A stretch of DNA of 64,000 bases from Brevibacillus panacihumi (GTDB lineage: Bacteria > Bacillota > Bacilli > Brevibacillales > Brevibacillaceae), in NCBI RefSeq assembly GCF_003710985.1, contig NZ_RHHT01000032.1:1-64000 (forward strand), given 5' to 3'. How positions within the stretch are numbered: the first letter of the stretch is position 1; every line of letters starts with the position of its first letter. Under the pieces are notes generated by a model. It ran no database searches, was not told the origin of the DNA, and was given only the letters and a program-made list of their open reading frames with translations. Positions 36,431 to 45,590 of the stretch are shown piece after piece. Made by a program: the position numbers and the translations under genes.

Positions 36431-38185
36431 CTATTCAAGAGGAAGAGAGGGATGTACGATTCTGCCTGTCTTTACTTCTACGATCCCCTCTGCCGTCAAT
36501 CTGGCGTAGGGAAGATGCGTGGATGAGAAGAACAGCATCGAATAGATCGGATCTAGATGTTCATGCCCCTTTTCGCGCATCAGCTCGATCAGCTCCTCCG
36601 CCCGGCAGATGATTTCCTCCATTGGAGCCGGTGAAAATTTGCCTGCCAGTGGCAAGGCGCATTCCCAGACGATTTTTCCCTTGTCGATGAAGACGACGCC
36701 CCCGCCCATTTCCCGGACCCGATCCACTGCTTGGGCCATCGCCTGAGGATCGCGCCCGATGGCGAGCCACTCACCGGAGGCCGTATACGTGCTGGCCAAG
36801 CCCTCCAGATGATTGCCGAAGCCCGACAGTACCGCCTGTGTCTTCCGTTTCCCGACAGGATCGATCGCTACGATCGCAGCGAGCTTCGGATCATGTGCAA
36901 GCGAGATCATCCCTTTTTCATCGGTCGGAAACGACTGCATCCGCAATCGGGTAATCACTGCGCTCGGCATCTCGATGACAGGCGTCTCTTCCGCTTCCTG
37001 CCGGATCGAAAACCACTCTGCCCTCGTTGGCTGATCAAGGATGTCCACTGGCGGAAAGGTATACAATTCCCAGTCGGGCTTTACTGTCGGGATCAGCAAT
37101 TTGCCGTTCATTGCTGCGCGTTGACCGTTGGCAATCACCAGCTCTGGTGTCGGCTCATCCTCTGCCGATAGCAGCAGCAGGTCGGCGATCCTGCCCGGGG
37201 CTATCCCGCCTACTTCCCCATCGACTCCGTAGTAAACAGCAGGATTCAGCGTCGCCATCACATAGGCTTCGATCGGGGGCATCCCTGCCTCTATGGCTAG
37301 ACGAATGGTATAATCCATCAGCCCGTGGCGATACAGCGGCGGTGTGCTTCCGTCCGAGGTCAGCATCATCCGCGGCGACCACGGGAGTCCCAGATCCTTC
37401 CACCCGCGAACCAACTCCGGCAAATCCGGGCGGATCGAGGAGTGGCGCAGCGTCGCATACATGCCCAAGCGCAAGCGATGCAGCAGGTCTTGAGCCCGTA
37501 TCCCTTCATGGCATGCAGTAACCCCGGCGGCAGCAGCCGTATTCAACGTCTCGACCGACGCTCCAGGATGGTGGCCTTCCATTCGTTTGCCCAGGTCACC
37601 GGCATGCTTCAAACCAAACAGGATTTCTTCCGATTCAGCCAGCACGCCATGCCAGTCCGTCAGCTCTCCGCCCTGAATCACCAGGGGATGCTCCAGCATG
37701 CGCGCCAAGCCTTGCTTTGTATAATGCGGGTGAGCTTTTCCCGTCTGCGGGTCCAGCCTTGCCCAGAAAAAGGATTTTACCGGGTGGGCGGCGAGGGAAG
37801 CCAGCATGTGATCTACCTGCCCCATCGGCAAATTCATCAGCATCATCGTGTCTGAGACCAGCATCGTCGTTCCGCGCTGCAAGGCAAAATCAGCCAAGCT
37901 GTACGGGTTGTACCACTGAAAAGGATGCGCATGCGGTTCGATATAGCCGGGAACCAGGAATTTTCCTTGCGCCTCGATTATGACGGTATGTTCATCAGCA
38001 AGCGGCTCCTGCTCCCCGACGTAGGCGATCCGCTCCCCTGCGAGACAGACATGCAAGGTCTGCCATTCCTTCGTATATACGTTCAGGACTTGCGCTCCCC
38101 TGATCCACATAGTGGCCGGCGCTTTCCTTCGCGATACTCGTATCAATTGAAGATGCGCCTCTTCTGTTATCTTTCTTACACGCAT
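36431..38185 (-). CDS. Adenine deaminase family protein (YerA/AdeC-like)
   Basis: 584 residues. Amidohydrolase barrel with metal motif PGYIEPHAHP (His85, His87), EGHHPGAS-type region (MEGHHPGASVETL), AAGVTACHEG and TSDGSTPP with the late Asp, followed by the AdeC C-terminal domain (FPTDEKGMISLAHDPKLAAI, VLSGFGNHLEGLASTY). AdeC converts adenine to hypoxanthine with ammonia release; YerA-type proteins diverge and may use other substrates. The B. subtilis yerA lies next to yerB; here it is about 26 kb away from yerB. It lies divergent from the DUF2892-like gene. Confidence 0.85.
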   Translation of the reverse strand: MRVRKITEEAHLQLIRVSRRKAPATMWIRGAQVLNVYTKEWQTLHVCLAGERIAYVGEQEPLADEHTVIIEAQGKFLVPGYIEPHAHPFQWYNPYSLADFALQRGTTMLVSDTMMLMNLPMGQVDHMLASLAAHPVKSFFWARLDPQTGKAHPHYTKQGLARMLEHPLVIQGGELTDWHGVLAESEEILFGLKHAGDLGKRMEGHHPGASVETLNTAAAAGVTACHEGIRAQDLLHRLRLGMYATLRHSSIRPDLPELVRGWKDLGLPWSPRMMLTSDGSTPPLYRHGLMDYTIRLAIEAGMPPIEAYVMATLNPAVYYGVDGEVGGIAPGRIADLLLLSAEDEPTPELVIANGQRAAMNGKLLIPTVKPDWELYTFPPVDILDQPTRAEWFSIRQEAEETPVIEMPSAVITRLRMQSFPTDEKGMISLAHDPKLAAIVAIDPVGKRKTQAVLSGFGNHLEGLASTYTASGEWLAIGRDPQAMAQAVDRVREMGGGVVFIDKGKIVWECALPLAGKFSPAPMEEIICRAEELIELMREKGHEHLDPIYSMLFFSSTHLPYARLTAEGIVEVKTGRIVHPSLPLE

Positions 38186-38371
38186 GCTGAATCACTCCTT
38201 CGCTGTCATCTGTATCTTCTGAATAGTCGTTCATTATTTATGCTTTCGCCACGAATGGGAACAATCCCTCTCCACAACTTATTTCCCTTGAAACAATTAC
38301 CATGTCTGCATCCCATGCTCCCAACAAAGACTAGGCTATATAACAGGCATATTACAGGAGGCAGACCAAAC

Positions 38372-38869
38372 ATGCGCAGAAACGTGGGTACTACAGACGC
38401 GATGATTCGGATAACGGCTGGATTACTGGGTCTTGCATATGGCGTTGGCAGAATGAGCAGGCGACCTCATCGCACTCCTTGGCTCTTGATGTCCCTATCC
38501 GCGATGAAGGTGGCAGAAGGTGTGACCCGCTTTTGCCCCATGTACGCAGCCATTGGGATGAACTCCACGGGGGAAAAAAGCGAAACCGGCAACTTGATGG
38601 ACAGAATCAAGAAATCGAGCATTCAGGCTGTCATGAATCAGGTGACGGGCGGCTCGGACCTTACAGAGAGCAAAGAAAAAGAACCGGCGGCTGCACATAT
38701 GGAGCATCGCAAACCGGTACTCACTGCAGAAGACCGAAAAATAGAAGAAGCGGTTCGCGAAGCCGTCAGCGAATCGGCGGAAGCGAAGTCGGCCGTCGCC
38801 GGGACCGATCGAAAAAACCGCTCTGACCATTACAGCCATGATGAACACCGATACCCTACCTACTCTTAG
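38372..38869 (+). CDS. DUF2892 (YgaP-type membrane) domain protein
   Basis: 165 residues from the ATG at 38372 (AGGAGG ten bases upstream). The first 65 residues match the DUF2892 inner-membrane domain (TDAMIRITAGLLGLAYGVG, GVTRFCPMYAAIGMNS), with two membrane segments and one conserved Cys-Pro. The remaining 100 residues are polar, charged and poorly structured (many Glu, Ser, Lys), ending HDEHRYPTYS. Its function is unknown. It lies 13 bp upstream of the next small gene. Confidence 0.8.
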   Translation: MRRNVGTTDAMIRITAGLLGLAYGVGRMSRRPHRTPWLLMSLSAMKVAEGVTRFCPMYAAIGMNSTGEKSETGNLMDRIKKSSIQAVMNQVTGGSDLTESKEKEPAAAHMEHRKPVLTAEDRKIEEAVREAVSESAEAKSAVAGTDRKNRSDHYSHDEHRYPTYS

Positions 38870-38881
38870 GGGGAGATACCT

Positions 38882-39016
38882 TTGTTAGTTGGACCAGCTC
38901 TGTATGAATGGTTGTCACACAATCTTTTTGTCATCGCGATGATTGCAGCCGTCATTATTGCCTTGATCTATGCTGGTTTTACCATAAGCCGCAAAAAAGG
39001 CAGATACCGCCAGTAA
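38882..39016 (+). CDS. Small membrane protein, 44 residues
   Basis: TTG start at 38882 with GGGGGAG seven bases upstream, stop TAA at 39014-39016. One hydrophobic helix of about 23 residues (NLFVIAMIAAVIIALIYAGF) is followed by a basic tail ISRKKGRYRQ. It lies 13 bp after the DUF2892 gene and its stop codon is inside the stem of a terminator, which supports it as the true last gene of that transcript. No family recognised. Confidence 0.65.
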   Translation: MLVGPALYEWLSHNLFVIAMIAAVIIALIYAGFTISRKKGRYRQ

Positions 39017-39035
39017 AAATACTGGTGGTTTTTTT
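39006..39035 (+). terminator. Terminator overlapping the 44-residue ORF
   Basis: ACCGCCAGTA/TACTGGTGGT stem (one G-T pair) with a 4-base loop and a run of six T. The left arm includes the last codons and stop of the small ORF. Confidence 0.85.
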
Positions 39036-39105
39036 CTTTTCAGAGTTACTTGTTTCACATATAATTGTCATAGCAAGCAAATATGAAGGCAAAGGAGTAC
39101 TTGAA

Positions 39106-39549
39106 TTGACGGATAGAACCCGTGACGAGTCCATGGGCTTTTACATTGGCAACATGTACCGCAGAATGGTGCAGCACACCTCTGTCCAGCTTCGTCCTTT
39201 TGACATCACGATCGAGCAATATGCCATTCTGTTTCAATTGTGCAAAAGCGACGGCATCAACCAAAAAGAGCTCGCCCTGCGCACCTCCAAGGATCAGCCT
39301 ACCATTACCCGCATTCTAGACGTCCTCGGCCGCAAGGGATTGGTCGAAAAAAAGATGTGCCAAAATGACCGCCGGGCCTTTTTGATCAGCGTTACAGCCA
39401 AAGGACGCGAGTTGATGGAGCAGGCCATCCCCGTAGAAAATAAAGCCCTTGAGCAGGTATTCGAGGGAATCGAGCCCGAGCAGCTGGAATGGCTGAAGCA
39501 AATTGCGATGCACTGTATCGCCAACATCGAAAGACATACAATCGAATAG
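39106..39549 (+). CDS. MarR family transcriptional regulator
   Basis: 147 residues, TTG start at 39106 with AAAGGAG eight bases upstream. The winged helix is INQKELALRTSKDQPTITRI, LGRKGLVEKKMCQNDRRAF and LISVTAKGREL. Dimerisation helices lie at both ends. It is followed by the MFS transporter gene (12 bp gap), so it very likely represses its own operon including that efflux pump. Confidence 0.9.
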   Translation: MTDRTRDESMGFYIGNMYRRMVQHTSVQLRPFDITIEQYAILFQLCKSDGINQKELALRTSKDQPTITRILDVLGRKGLVEKKMCQNDRRAFLISVTAKGRELMEQAIPVENKALEQVFEGIEPEQLEWLKQIAMHCIANIERHTIE

Positions 39550-39560
39550 GAGTGACCATT

Positions 39561-40757
39561 TTGAATGAAGAAAAACAAGAACAGCTGTGGACGAAGGATT
39601 TTATCCTGATCACCATAAGCAATCTGCTCCTGTTCTCGACAGTGCAAATGCAGGCGACCACCTTGCCTGCCTACGTAAAAGAGGCTTATCATGCCAATGA
39701 TTTCGTAGCCTCTCTCGTGATTACCCTGTTTAATATTTGCGCCATTCTGTCCCGCATGTACACCGGGGAGGCGATCAAGACCAAGAGCAGCAAGCTGCTT
39801 GCCGCAGTAGGGCTCCTCATCGCCAGCCTCGCGATGCTCGGCTACTATTTCAGCGCCACCATCGCCCTGTTGATCTTCCTGCGAGCATTGTTCGGTATCG
39901 GTTTTGGATTGGGCAGCACGACCTTTGCCACTTTGGTATCCAATGCAGTACCCCCCAAACGAATCGGCGAAGGCATGGGGTATTTTGGATTGTCTGTCAG
40001 TCTTGCTTTGGCGCTTGGGCCCATCGCAGGAATTACGCTGCTCGGCGAATTTGGCTTTGCCACCATGGTATTTGCTGCGATCGGGATGGTGGTCATCTCC
40101 CTTCCGCTGCTGTTTGGCACCAAAACCCAGCCGAAGCCTGCTCCCTCCAGTCCGGATCAGCAGATACGTGGGATGAGACGGTATTTTGACCGCAAGATTT
40201 TGCTTCCAACGGTTTTGAACACCATCGTAGCCATTACGTATGGCGGATTGATGAGCTTTTTGGTCTTATATGGAAGAGAGGCAAATCTCGCCAACGTCAG
40301 CTGGTACTTTTTCTGCAACGCAATCGCCATCGTCCTGGTTCGTCCGCTGTCCGGCAAGCTGTTCGACCGGAAGGGGCATATTGCCGTCCTGCCGCTGGGA
40401 GCCTTGTTTGTGTTCATCGGCCTGATGATTCTCTCCTTCACGAACAATAACTATCTTCTTTTCACCTCAGCCGCTTTTTATGGGATGGGATACGGATTTC
40501 TCCAACCCGCGATCCAGGCCTGGATGGTGAAGGTCGTGGAGCCCGAACAACGCGGTATGGCCAATGCTGTCTTTTTGAGTACGATCGACCTCGGAATCGG
40601 AATCGGTTCCCTGCTGCTCGGAGCAATCGTAACCTACTCCAGCTACAGCGTCATGTATCGCTGGTCAGCCGTCTTCATGCTGTTATTTTTGGTCATTTAC
40701 TTCATTTCGTATGTAAAAGGAAAAAAAGCCGCCAAAGAACAGCAAGTGGCAGCTTGA
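39561..40757 (+). CDS. MFS family efflux transporter
   Basis: 398 residues, TTG start at 39561 with AGGAG eight bases upstream. Twelve membrane segments; the cytoplasmic loop 2-3 motif is seen in SRMYTGEAIKTKSSKLLAAV, and there is an antiporter-type region FLRALFGIGFGLGSTTFATL. It is cotranscribed with marR-type regulator. Drug or metabolite efflux is likely; the substrate cannot be told. Confidence 0.9.
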   Translation: MNEEKQEQLWTKDFILITISNLLLFSTVQMQATTLPAYVKEAYHANDFVASLVITLFNICAILSRMYTGEAIKTKSSKLLAAVGLLIASLAMLGYYFSATIALLIFLRALFGIGFGLGSTTFATLVSNAVPPKRIGEGMGYFGLSVSLALALGPIAGITLLGEFGFATMVFAAIGMVVISLPLLFGTKTQPKPAPSSPDQQIRGMRRYFDRKILLPTVLNTIVAITYGGLMSFLVLYGREANLANVSWYFFCNAIAIVLVRPLSGKLFDRKGHIAVLPLGALFVFIGLMILSFTNNNYLLFTSAAFYGMGYGFLQPAIQAWMVKVVEPEQRGMANAVFLSTIDLGIGIGSLLLGAIVTYSSYSVMYRWSAVFMLLFLVIYFISYVKGKKAAKEQQVAA

Positions 40758-40761
40758 CGAA

Positions 40762-40813
40762 GAGAAGCCTTCACCTGAAAACTCAGTCAGGTGCAAGGCT
40801 TCTCTGTGTTTTT
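40762..40813 (+). terminator. Terminator between the MFS gene and the membrane protein gene
   Basis: AGAAGCCTT(CACCTG)..(CAGGTG)AAGGCTTCT stem with an inner loop and TGTTTTT. It lies at the end of both converging genes and may stop both transcripts. Confidence 0.85.
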
Positions 40814-41276
40814 AAGGCATGTGAGTGGCGAACAGAGCAGAAAGAGCGAGCAGCAGGATGATTTTGGTGAGCCATTCAACCTCCCGATGGCCGGCACGCT
40901 GTTCTGCACTCTCGACTGCTGCCTCCGCCCCGCTTTGCAGGCGCTTGGTCAATTGCCGATCCATGATCAATTTTCTGGTGAAGGCCAGAATCAGGAGAAG
41001 GCTCGCGGCGAAATGCCAGTAGGAGAGGGGCAAGCCTGCCAGGAGGCGAACCATATCCAGCAGAAAGAGACCGACGCTTCCTCCCATCCCGTAGAGATTG
41101 TAGCGATTCCAGGACTGTATCGACAGATGTTCGACGGAGGTGATCAGCTCCGGGTTGCCGCTTGCCGACGAGATCCGCAGCAAGAAAGGGCGAACACACG
41201 CCGCCAAGATGATCCCGCCCCCTAATATGAGTGCCAGACATAGCGTGTCAAGCGCAAGTACGATGATCGAAAGCAT
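40812..41276 (-). CDS. Membrane protein, DUF4149-like
   Basis: 154 residues with four membrane segments (about 4-25, 58-80, 82-100, 130-150). The opening LALILGGGIILAACVRPFLL resembles DUF4149/TMEM205-like proteins; that assignment is from memory and tentative. It has AGGAGG seven bases before the ATG. Its promoter region carries the same operator as the TetR gene upstream, so it is likely the target of that regulator. Confidence 0.7.
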   Translation of the reverse strand: MLSIIVLALDTLCLALILGGGIILAACVRPFLLRISSASGNPELITSVEHLSIQSWNRYNLYGMGGSVGLFLLDMVRLLAGLPLSYWHFAASLLLILAFTRKLIMDRQLTKRLQSGAEAAVESAEQRAGHREVEWLTKIILLLALSALFATHMP

Positions 41277-41299
41277 TCATTTTCCTCCTTTCATTTAAG

Positions 41300-41315
41300 T
41301 TGGTCAACCAACCAA
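41300..41315. promoter_or_regulatory. TetR operator upstream of the membrane protein gene
   Basis: TTGGTCAACCAACCAA, holding the palindrome TTGGTNNACCAA. On the minus strand it directly follows a TATATT -10-like sequence. The identical 16-mer occurs in reverse orientation at 41957-41972. Confidence 0.75.
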
Positions 41316-41371
41316 TATACATTGAAAAAACAGCCTTCCCTTTTCTTCCTTGGAAGGACCATTTTTCCGTG

Positions 41372-41941
41372 TCATTCTTCTTCTTGAAGGGACATGGCCA
41401 TCTTTTCCAAAACGAGGTATGCCCGATCCAGATCAAAGTCTGGATTCAACATCTTTTGCAAGGCCAACCCGTCGAAGCAAGCGAGCAGAATGGCAGCGAC
41501 GGCAGCGACATCCTTCTCCTCGGCATTCGGCATCATCGGCTTCAGTAAGTTGGAAATGCCGCTTTGTCCGTTGTCGATAATCTGATTTACTTTCTCAGCA
41601 AAATGAGGGTTGCGCAGGCCGATGGCAAATAGCTCATAGCGAAGCCGATACCAGTCTGGATGCTTCTGTACCCGATCTTTCGTCGCTTGCATAGCAGACT
41701 CGGCGAGCTGTCCCTCGGGAACGGCTTGCTTCAGGGCTTGCATATCGCGGGTGTATTGATGAGAGGCTTCCAGCACCACATCGGACAAAACCTCCTCCTT
41801 GTTTTGGAAGTAATAATGGACCAGTCCTGATGTAATGCCGGCCTCTTTGGCGATCTCCTTGATCGAGGCTTTTTCATATCCCTTCTCGGCAAATAGCTTG
41901 GAGGCGGCTTCGACGATTTTTTGCTTTTTATCCTGCTTCAC
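41372..41941 (-). CDS. TetR family transcriptional regulator
   Basis: 189 residues, GTG start at 41941 with AAGGGA upstream. The HTH is KIVEAASKLFAEKGYEKASI, IAKEAGITSGLVHYYFQNKE and continues EVLSDVVLEA. The effector domain is the BetI/YcdC-like type (PDFDLDRAYLVLEKM). It represses itself and the downstream membrane protein (inference from the shared operator). Genes are on the same strand and 95 bp apart. Confidence 0.9.
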   Translation of the reverse strand: MKQDKKQKIVEAASKLFAEKGYEKASIKEIAKEAGITSGLVHYYFQNKEEVLSDVVLEASHQYTRDMQALKQAVPEGQLAESAMQATKDRVQKHPDWYRLRYELFAIGLRNPHFAEKVNQIIDNGQSGISNLLKPMMPNAEEKDVAAVAAILLACFDGLALQKMLNPDFDLDRAYLVLEKMAMSLQEEE

Positions 41942-41956
41942 GGTGATCCCTTCTTT

Positions 41957-42011
41957 TTGGTTGGTTGACCAATTTATTTTTGAATATACTCCATCCGCAG
42001 GCCGTTTGCAA
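41957..42011 (-). promoter_or_regulatory. tetR promoter and operator
   Basis: On the minus strand -35 TTGCAA (42006-42011) and -10 TATATT (41983-41988) are 17 bp apart. The operator TTGGTCAACCAACCAA (reading the minus strand, 41957-41972) lies just after the -10, where a repressor would block the start. Confidence 0.7.
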
Positions 42012-42025
42012 GGGAGAAAGGCATG

Positions 42026-42062
42026 CAAAAAACCCTGACAACCAACGATCGGCTGTCAGGGC
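42026..42062 (-). terminator. Terminator after purD
   Basis: CCCTGACA/TGTCAGGG stem; on the minus strand TTTTTT follows. It ends the purHD transcript. Confidence 0.85.
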
Positions 42063-42073
42063 TGTCATGCAGG

Positions 42074-43345
42074 CTATTCCCCGCTGCGTACGGCACGGGC
42101 TGCGATGTCCGTACGATAGTGGGCTCCCTCGAATGAAATCGTGCGTGCAGCCTCGTATGCTGCTTCACGCGCTTTTTCCAGATTCTCTCCGGTACTGGTG
42201 ACGCCAAGTACGCGGCCGCCGCTGGTGACAACGCCCTCAGGCACAGCCTTGGTGCCTGCGTGGAACACCGTGACGGGCTCCTTGACTTGCTCCAGACCAT
42301 GGATCGGCGCACCCTTCGGATATTCGCCAGGATAGCCGGGAGCAGCCATGACGACGCAGACTGCGCTTTCCTTTTTCCAGGTGACATCGAGCGAAGCCAG
42401 CTCCCCGCTGACCGTCGCAAGGAAAATCTCCAGCAGGTCGGTCTCCAGCAAAGGCAGGATGACCTGTGTTTCCGGATCGCCAAAACGGGCGTTGAACTCG
42501 ACGACTTTCGGTCCCTCGGAAGTAATCATCAGGCCGGTATACAGAACTCCCTTGAACGGAATGCCGTCTGCCGCCATCCCTTTCGCCATCGGCTTCACAA
42601 TGGTCTCCACGATCTCGTTCACAAGCTCGGCAGACATCTGCGGGACAGGGGCATACGTCCCCATGCCACCCGTATTGGGTCCCTGATCATCATTGAAGAC
42701 TCGCTTGTGATCCTGGGAGGTGATCATTGGTTTGACAGTCTCCCCATCCACGAAAGACAGCAGAGACAATTCCTCGCCGCGCATGCATTCCTCGATGACT
42801 ACGCGGGCTCCGGCGTGGCCGAAGATGTTCTCCTGCATGATCTGGTGCAGAGCCTCTTCCGCTTCTTCCAACGTCTCGGCTACGACGACGCCTTTTCCTG
42901 CTGCCAAGCCATCCGCCTTGACGACAATCGGAGCACCTTGCTCGCGTACATAGGCAATGGCCGATTCGTAGTCGAGGAAGGATTCATAAGCAGCCGTCGG
43001 GATGTTGTAGCGTTTCATCAGGCTTTTGGCAAAGGATTTGCTGCCTTCAATCTTGGCCGCATGGGAGTTTGGTCCGAAGATGGGCAGATTGCGCTCTTGG
43101 AAAAAATCGACGATGCCGCCAAGCAGAGGATCTTCCGGACCGACAACAGTCAGATCGATGCCTTCGTCCTTGACAAACTGGGCCAAAGCGGCAAAGTCAT
43201 GGACGTCGATGGGTGCATTGGTTGCAATTTGGGCCGTTCCTCCATTCCCCGGTGCGCAATACACCTTTTCCACCCGAGGGCTTTGCAGCAGCTTCCAGGC
43301 AATGGTGTGCTCGCGTCCTCCACTGCCGACGATCAAAACATTCAT
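42074..43345 (-). CDS. purD: Phosphoribosylamine-glycine ligase PurD
   Basis: 423 residues, usual length. It makes glycinamide ribonucleotide from phosphoribosylamine, glycine and ATP. ATP-grasp enzyme: N-domain MNVLIVGSGGREHTIAWKL, PLLGGIVDFF, then ATP site KADGLAAGKGVVVA and GPNTGGMGTYAPVP, and the late EFNARFGDPETQ. It is 37 bp downstream of purH and is followed by a terminator. Confidence 0.97.
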   Translation of the reverse strand: MNVLIVGSGGREHTIAWKLLQSPRVEKVYCAPGNGGTAQIATNAPIDVHDFAALAQFVKDEGIDLTVVGPEDPLLGGIVDFFQERNLPIFGPNSHAAKIEGSKSFAKSLMKRYNIPTAAYESFLDYESAIAYVREQGAPIVVKADGLAAGKGVVVAETLEEAEEALHQIMQENIFGHAGARVVIEECMRGEELSLLSFVDGETVKPMITSQDHKRVFNDDQGPNTGGMGTYAPVPQMSAELVNEIVETIVKPMAKGMAADGIPFKGVLYTGLMITSEGPKVVEFNARFGDPETQVILPLLETDLLEIFLATVSGELASLDVTWKKESAVCVVMAAPGYPGEYPKGAPIHGLEQVKEPVTVFHAGTKAVPEGVVTSGGRVLGVTSTGENLEKAREAAYEAARTISFEGAHYRTDIAARAVRSGE

Positions 43346-43382
43346 GTTCTTTCCTCCTGTGTTAGAGGTTCCGCGCTCTCTT

Positions 43383-44933
43383 CTAGTGTTTGAAATGGCG
43401 TGTGCCGGTAAAAATCATGGTAATGCCGAAACGATTGCAGGCATCGATGGATTCCTGGTCACGAACCGATCCGCCCGGCTGGATGATGGCTTTTACTCCT
43501 GCCTGTGCGGCTGCTTCTACTGTATCCGGCATCGGGAAGAATGCATCCGATGCGAGAACGGCTCCCTGAGCGTTCTCTCCTGCCTGCTCAATGGCGATTT
43601 TGGCGGCCCCGACGCGGTTCATTTGACCCGCACCTACGCCGATGGTCATGTTTCCTTTTGCCAGCACGATCGCATTGGACTTCACGTGCTTGACGACCTT
43701 CCAGGCGAATTTCAACTGGGCCAATTCCTCCGCAGTCGGCTGACGCTCCGTGACTACACGAATTTCCTCATCCTGCAATTGCTTCAGATCGTAATCCTGC
43801 ACCAGAGCACCTCCTGCCACTGGAGCGATGCGGAACAGGTTGTCTGTGTTTGCTTCCGGCTGGTTCAGAGTCGGAATGCGCAACAGACGTAAGTTCTTCT
43901 TCTCCATCAGTACCGCCAAAGCCTCTTCGGTAAAATCAGGAGCGAGAATAATTTCGAGGAAGGTCTCTTTCAACATCAGGGCTGTATCGCGGTCAATGCT
44001 GCGGTTCGCCGCGACGATGCCGCCGAAAATAGAGACAGGATCGGCTTCGTACGCCTTTTGATAGGCTTCCCGAATATCCGCGCCAATCCCGACACCGCAT
44101 GGATTGGAGTGTTTGATGGCGACGACGGCCGGCTGATCGAATTCACGCACGATGGCCAGAGCAGCGTCGGCATCATTGATATTGTTGTAGGAAAGCTCTT
44201 TTCCGTGCAGTTGCTCGGCATAAGCGATGCTAGCTCCTGCAGCCAGAGGCGTGCGGTAAAAAGCGGCGCGCTGATGCGGATTTTCGCCATAACGAAGATC
44301 CTGCGCTTTTTCATAGGTGACGGTATAGCTTTCGGGGAGCAGTTCTCCCACTTGCTCGCTCAAATAGCGGGAGATCAGGGCGTCATAAGCTGCGGTATGA
44401 CGGAATACCTTGGCTGCCAAACGACGGCGCGTCTCCAGCGCAGTATCCTGCCCGGCTTCAATCTCTGCCATAACCTGCTCGTAATCTTCGGAATCGACAA
44501 CAACGGTCACAAAGGCGTGGTTTTTCGCCGCAGAGCGTAGCATCGTCGGTCCGCCGATATCAATATTTTCAATAGCTTCTGCGAAGGTAACATCCGGCTT
44601 GGCAATCGTCTGTTTGAATGGGTAGAGATTGACGACGACCAGATCGATGGTTTCGATGTTCAGCTCTTGCAGTTGTTTCTGATGGGCTTCGTTGTCGCGT
44701 ACGGCCAGAAGACCGCTGTGGATGTTAGGATGAAGCGTTTTGACGCGTCCGTCCAAGATTTCCGGAAAGCCGGTCACTTCGGATATTCCGATTACGGGCA
44801 CACCCGCTTCTTTCAGGAGTGCAGCTGTACCTCCCGTGGAGATGATCTCCACTCCGGCAGCAGCCAGGCGACGGGCGAATGGAATCAATCCAGTTTTGTC
44901 CGATACGCTGATTAACGCTTTTTTGACACTCAC
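43383..44933 (-). CDS. purH: Bifunctional AICAR transformylase/IMP cyclohydrolase PurH
   Basis: 516 residues from the GTG at 44933 with AGGAGG eight bases upstream (the frame is open for 58 codons more). Cyclohydrolase domain 1-190 ([32 protein letters not shown]), transformylase domain 200-516 with KHSNPCG and [10 protein letters not shown]. It does the last two steps to IMP. It is separated from purN by 4.4 kb and has its own promoter. Confidence 0.97.
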   Translation of the reverse strand: MSVKKALISVSDKTGLIPFARRLAAAGVEIISTGGTAALLKEAGVPVIGISEVTGFPEILDGRVKTLHPNIHSGLLAVRDNEAHQKQLQELNIETIDLVVVNLYPFKQTIAKPDVTFAEAIENIDIGGPTMLRSAAKNHAFVTVVVDSEDYEQVMAEIEAGQDTALETRRRLAAKVFRHTAAYDALISRYLSEQVGELLPESYTVTYEKAQDLRYGENPHQRAAFYRTPLAAGASIAYAEQLHGKELSYNNINDADAALAIVREFDQPAVVAIKHSNPCGVGIGADIREAYQKAYEADPVSIFGGIVAANRSIDRDTALMLKETFLEIILAPDFTEEALAVLMEKKNLRLLRIPTLNQPEANTDNLFRIAPVAGGALVQDYDLKQLQDEEIRVVTERQPTAEELAQLKFAWKVVKHVKSNAIVLAKGNMTIGVGAGQMNRVGAAKIAIEQAGENAQGAVLASDAFFPMPDTVEAAAQAGVKAIIQPGGSVRDQESIDACNRFGITMIFTGTRHFKH

Positions 44934-44978
44934 AGTTAGGACCTCCTGACATTTATAAAAAGAAATGGTGAACCGAAT

Positions 44979-45029
44979 AAAACACGAACATTCATCTATT
45001 ATTAAATCATAATTGTACGCTTTTATCAA
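44979..45029 (-). promoter_or_regulatory. purH promoter with PurBox-like site
   Basis: On the minus strand TTGATA (45024-45029), 17 bp, TTTAAT (45001-45006). The same hexamers and a very similar spacer are found before purC. A PurBox-like sequence (AAACACGAACATT on the plus strand, 11 of 13 positions of AWWWCCGAACWWT) follows the -10 at about 44980-44992. Confidence 0.65.
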
Positions 45030-45125
45030 GAATCTCCTCAGAAACGTCAAGGAGGCAAAAACAGACAAAGCCGCGATTGCCGGGCAGCAAATCGCGACTG
45101 AATCCATGCCTATCGAAATCAGGTT

Positions 45126-45494
45126 TTACCGTTTTTTCTTTCTTCCACTCGAGAGCTTTTTCACCCTCTGGGCCAGCGACAAATGGCTGCTTTTCCCGTT
45201 CGCTCGCGATACACTGCTTTTTTTGCCGCTCTTTCCTTTTACGTCTCTTGGAAGCATTTTGCCCAGTTCATCCAGTGAGAGTTTCTTGCCGCTTTGCATT
45301 TGGTTCTTTACTCTTTCCTTGGTTTCCTCCGGTACATCCAGCCCCATATTTGACAATTCGCTGAGAACCGAATCGATATTTTTTCCGTCCTTCGGCATCT
45401 TTTCGGCAAGCTTCATGATGTCGGAAAGCGTCCATTCCCGCCCGGTCCGCTGGCTTAGCTTGCCCAGCAGATCACCAATAATATCCCCGCTCAT
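45126..45494 (-). CDS. Small basic hypothetical protein (possibly SpoVIF-like)
   Basis: 122 residues from the ATG at 45494 with GAGGAGG upstream. The centre, SDIMKLAEKMPKDGK and ELSNMGLDVPEETKERVKNQ, recalls SpoVIF/YjcC-type small sporulation proteins, but this is weak. The C-terminal 35 residues are strongly basic (SLAQRVKKLSSGRKKKR). It sits alone between purH and the WYL regulator. No signal peptide. Confidence 0.6.
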   Translation of the reverse strand: MSGDIIGDLLGKLSQRTGREWTLSDIMKLAEKMPKDGKNIDSVLSELSNMGLDVPEETKERVKNQMQSGKKLSLDELGKMLPRDVKGKSGKKSSVSRANGKSSHLSLAQRVKKLSSGRKKKR

Positions 45495-45590
45495 TGGGCC
45501 CCTCCTCTTCATTGGCTTCCCTCTACTCTATGTCGGAAGGGGCTGTTTGGTTTTCCCGCTGTCCACCCAATTCTGCGCTACGGGATTCGA

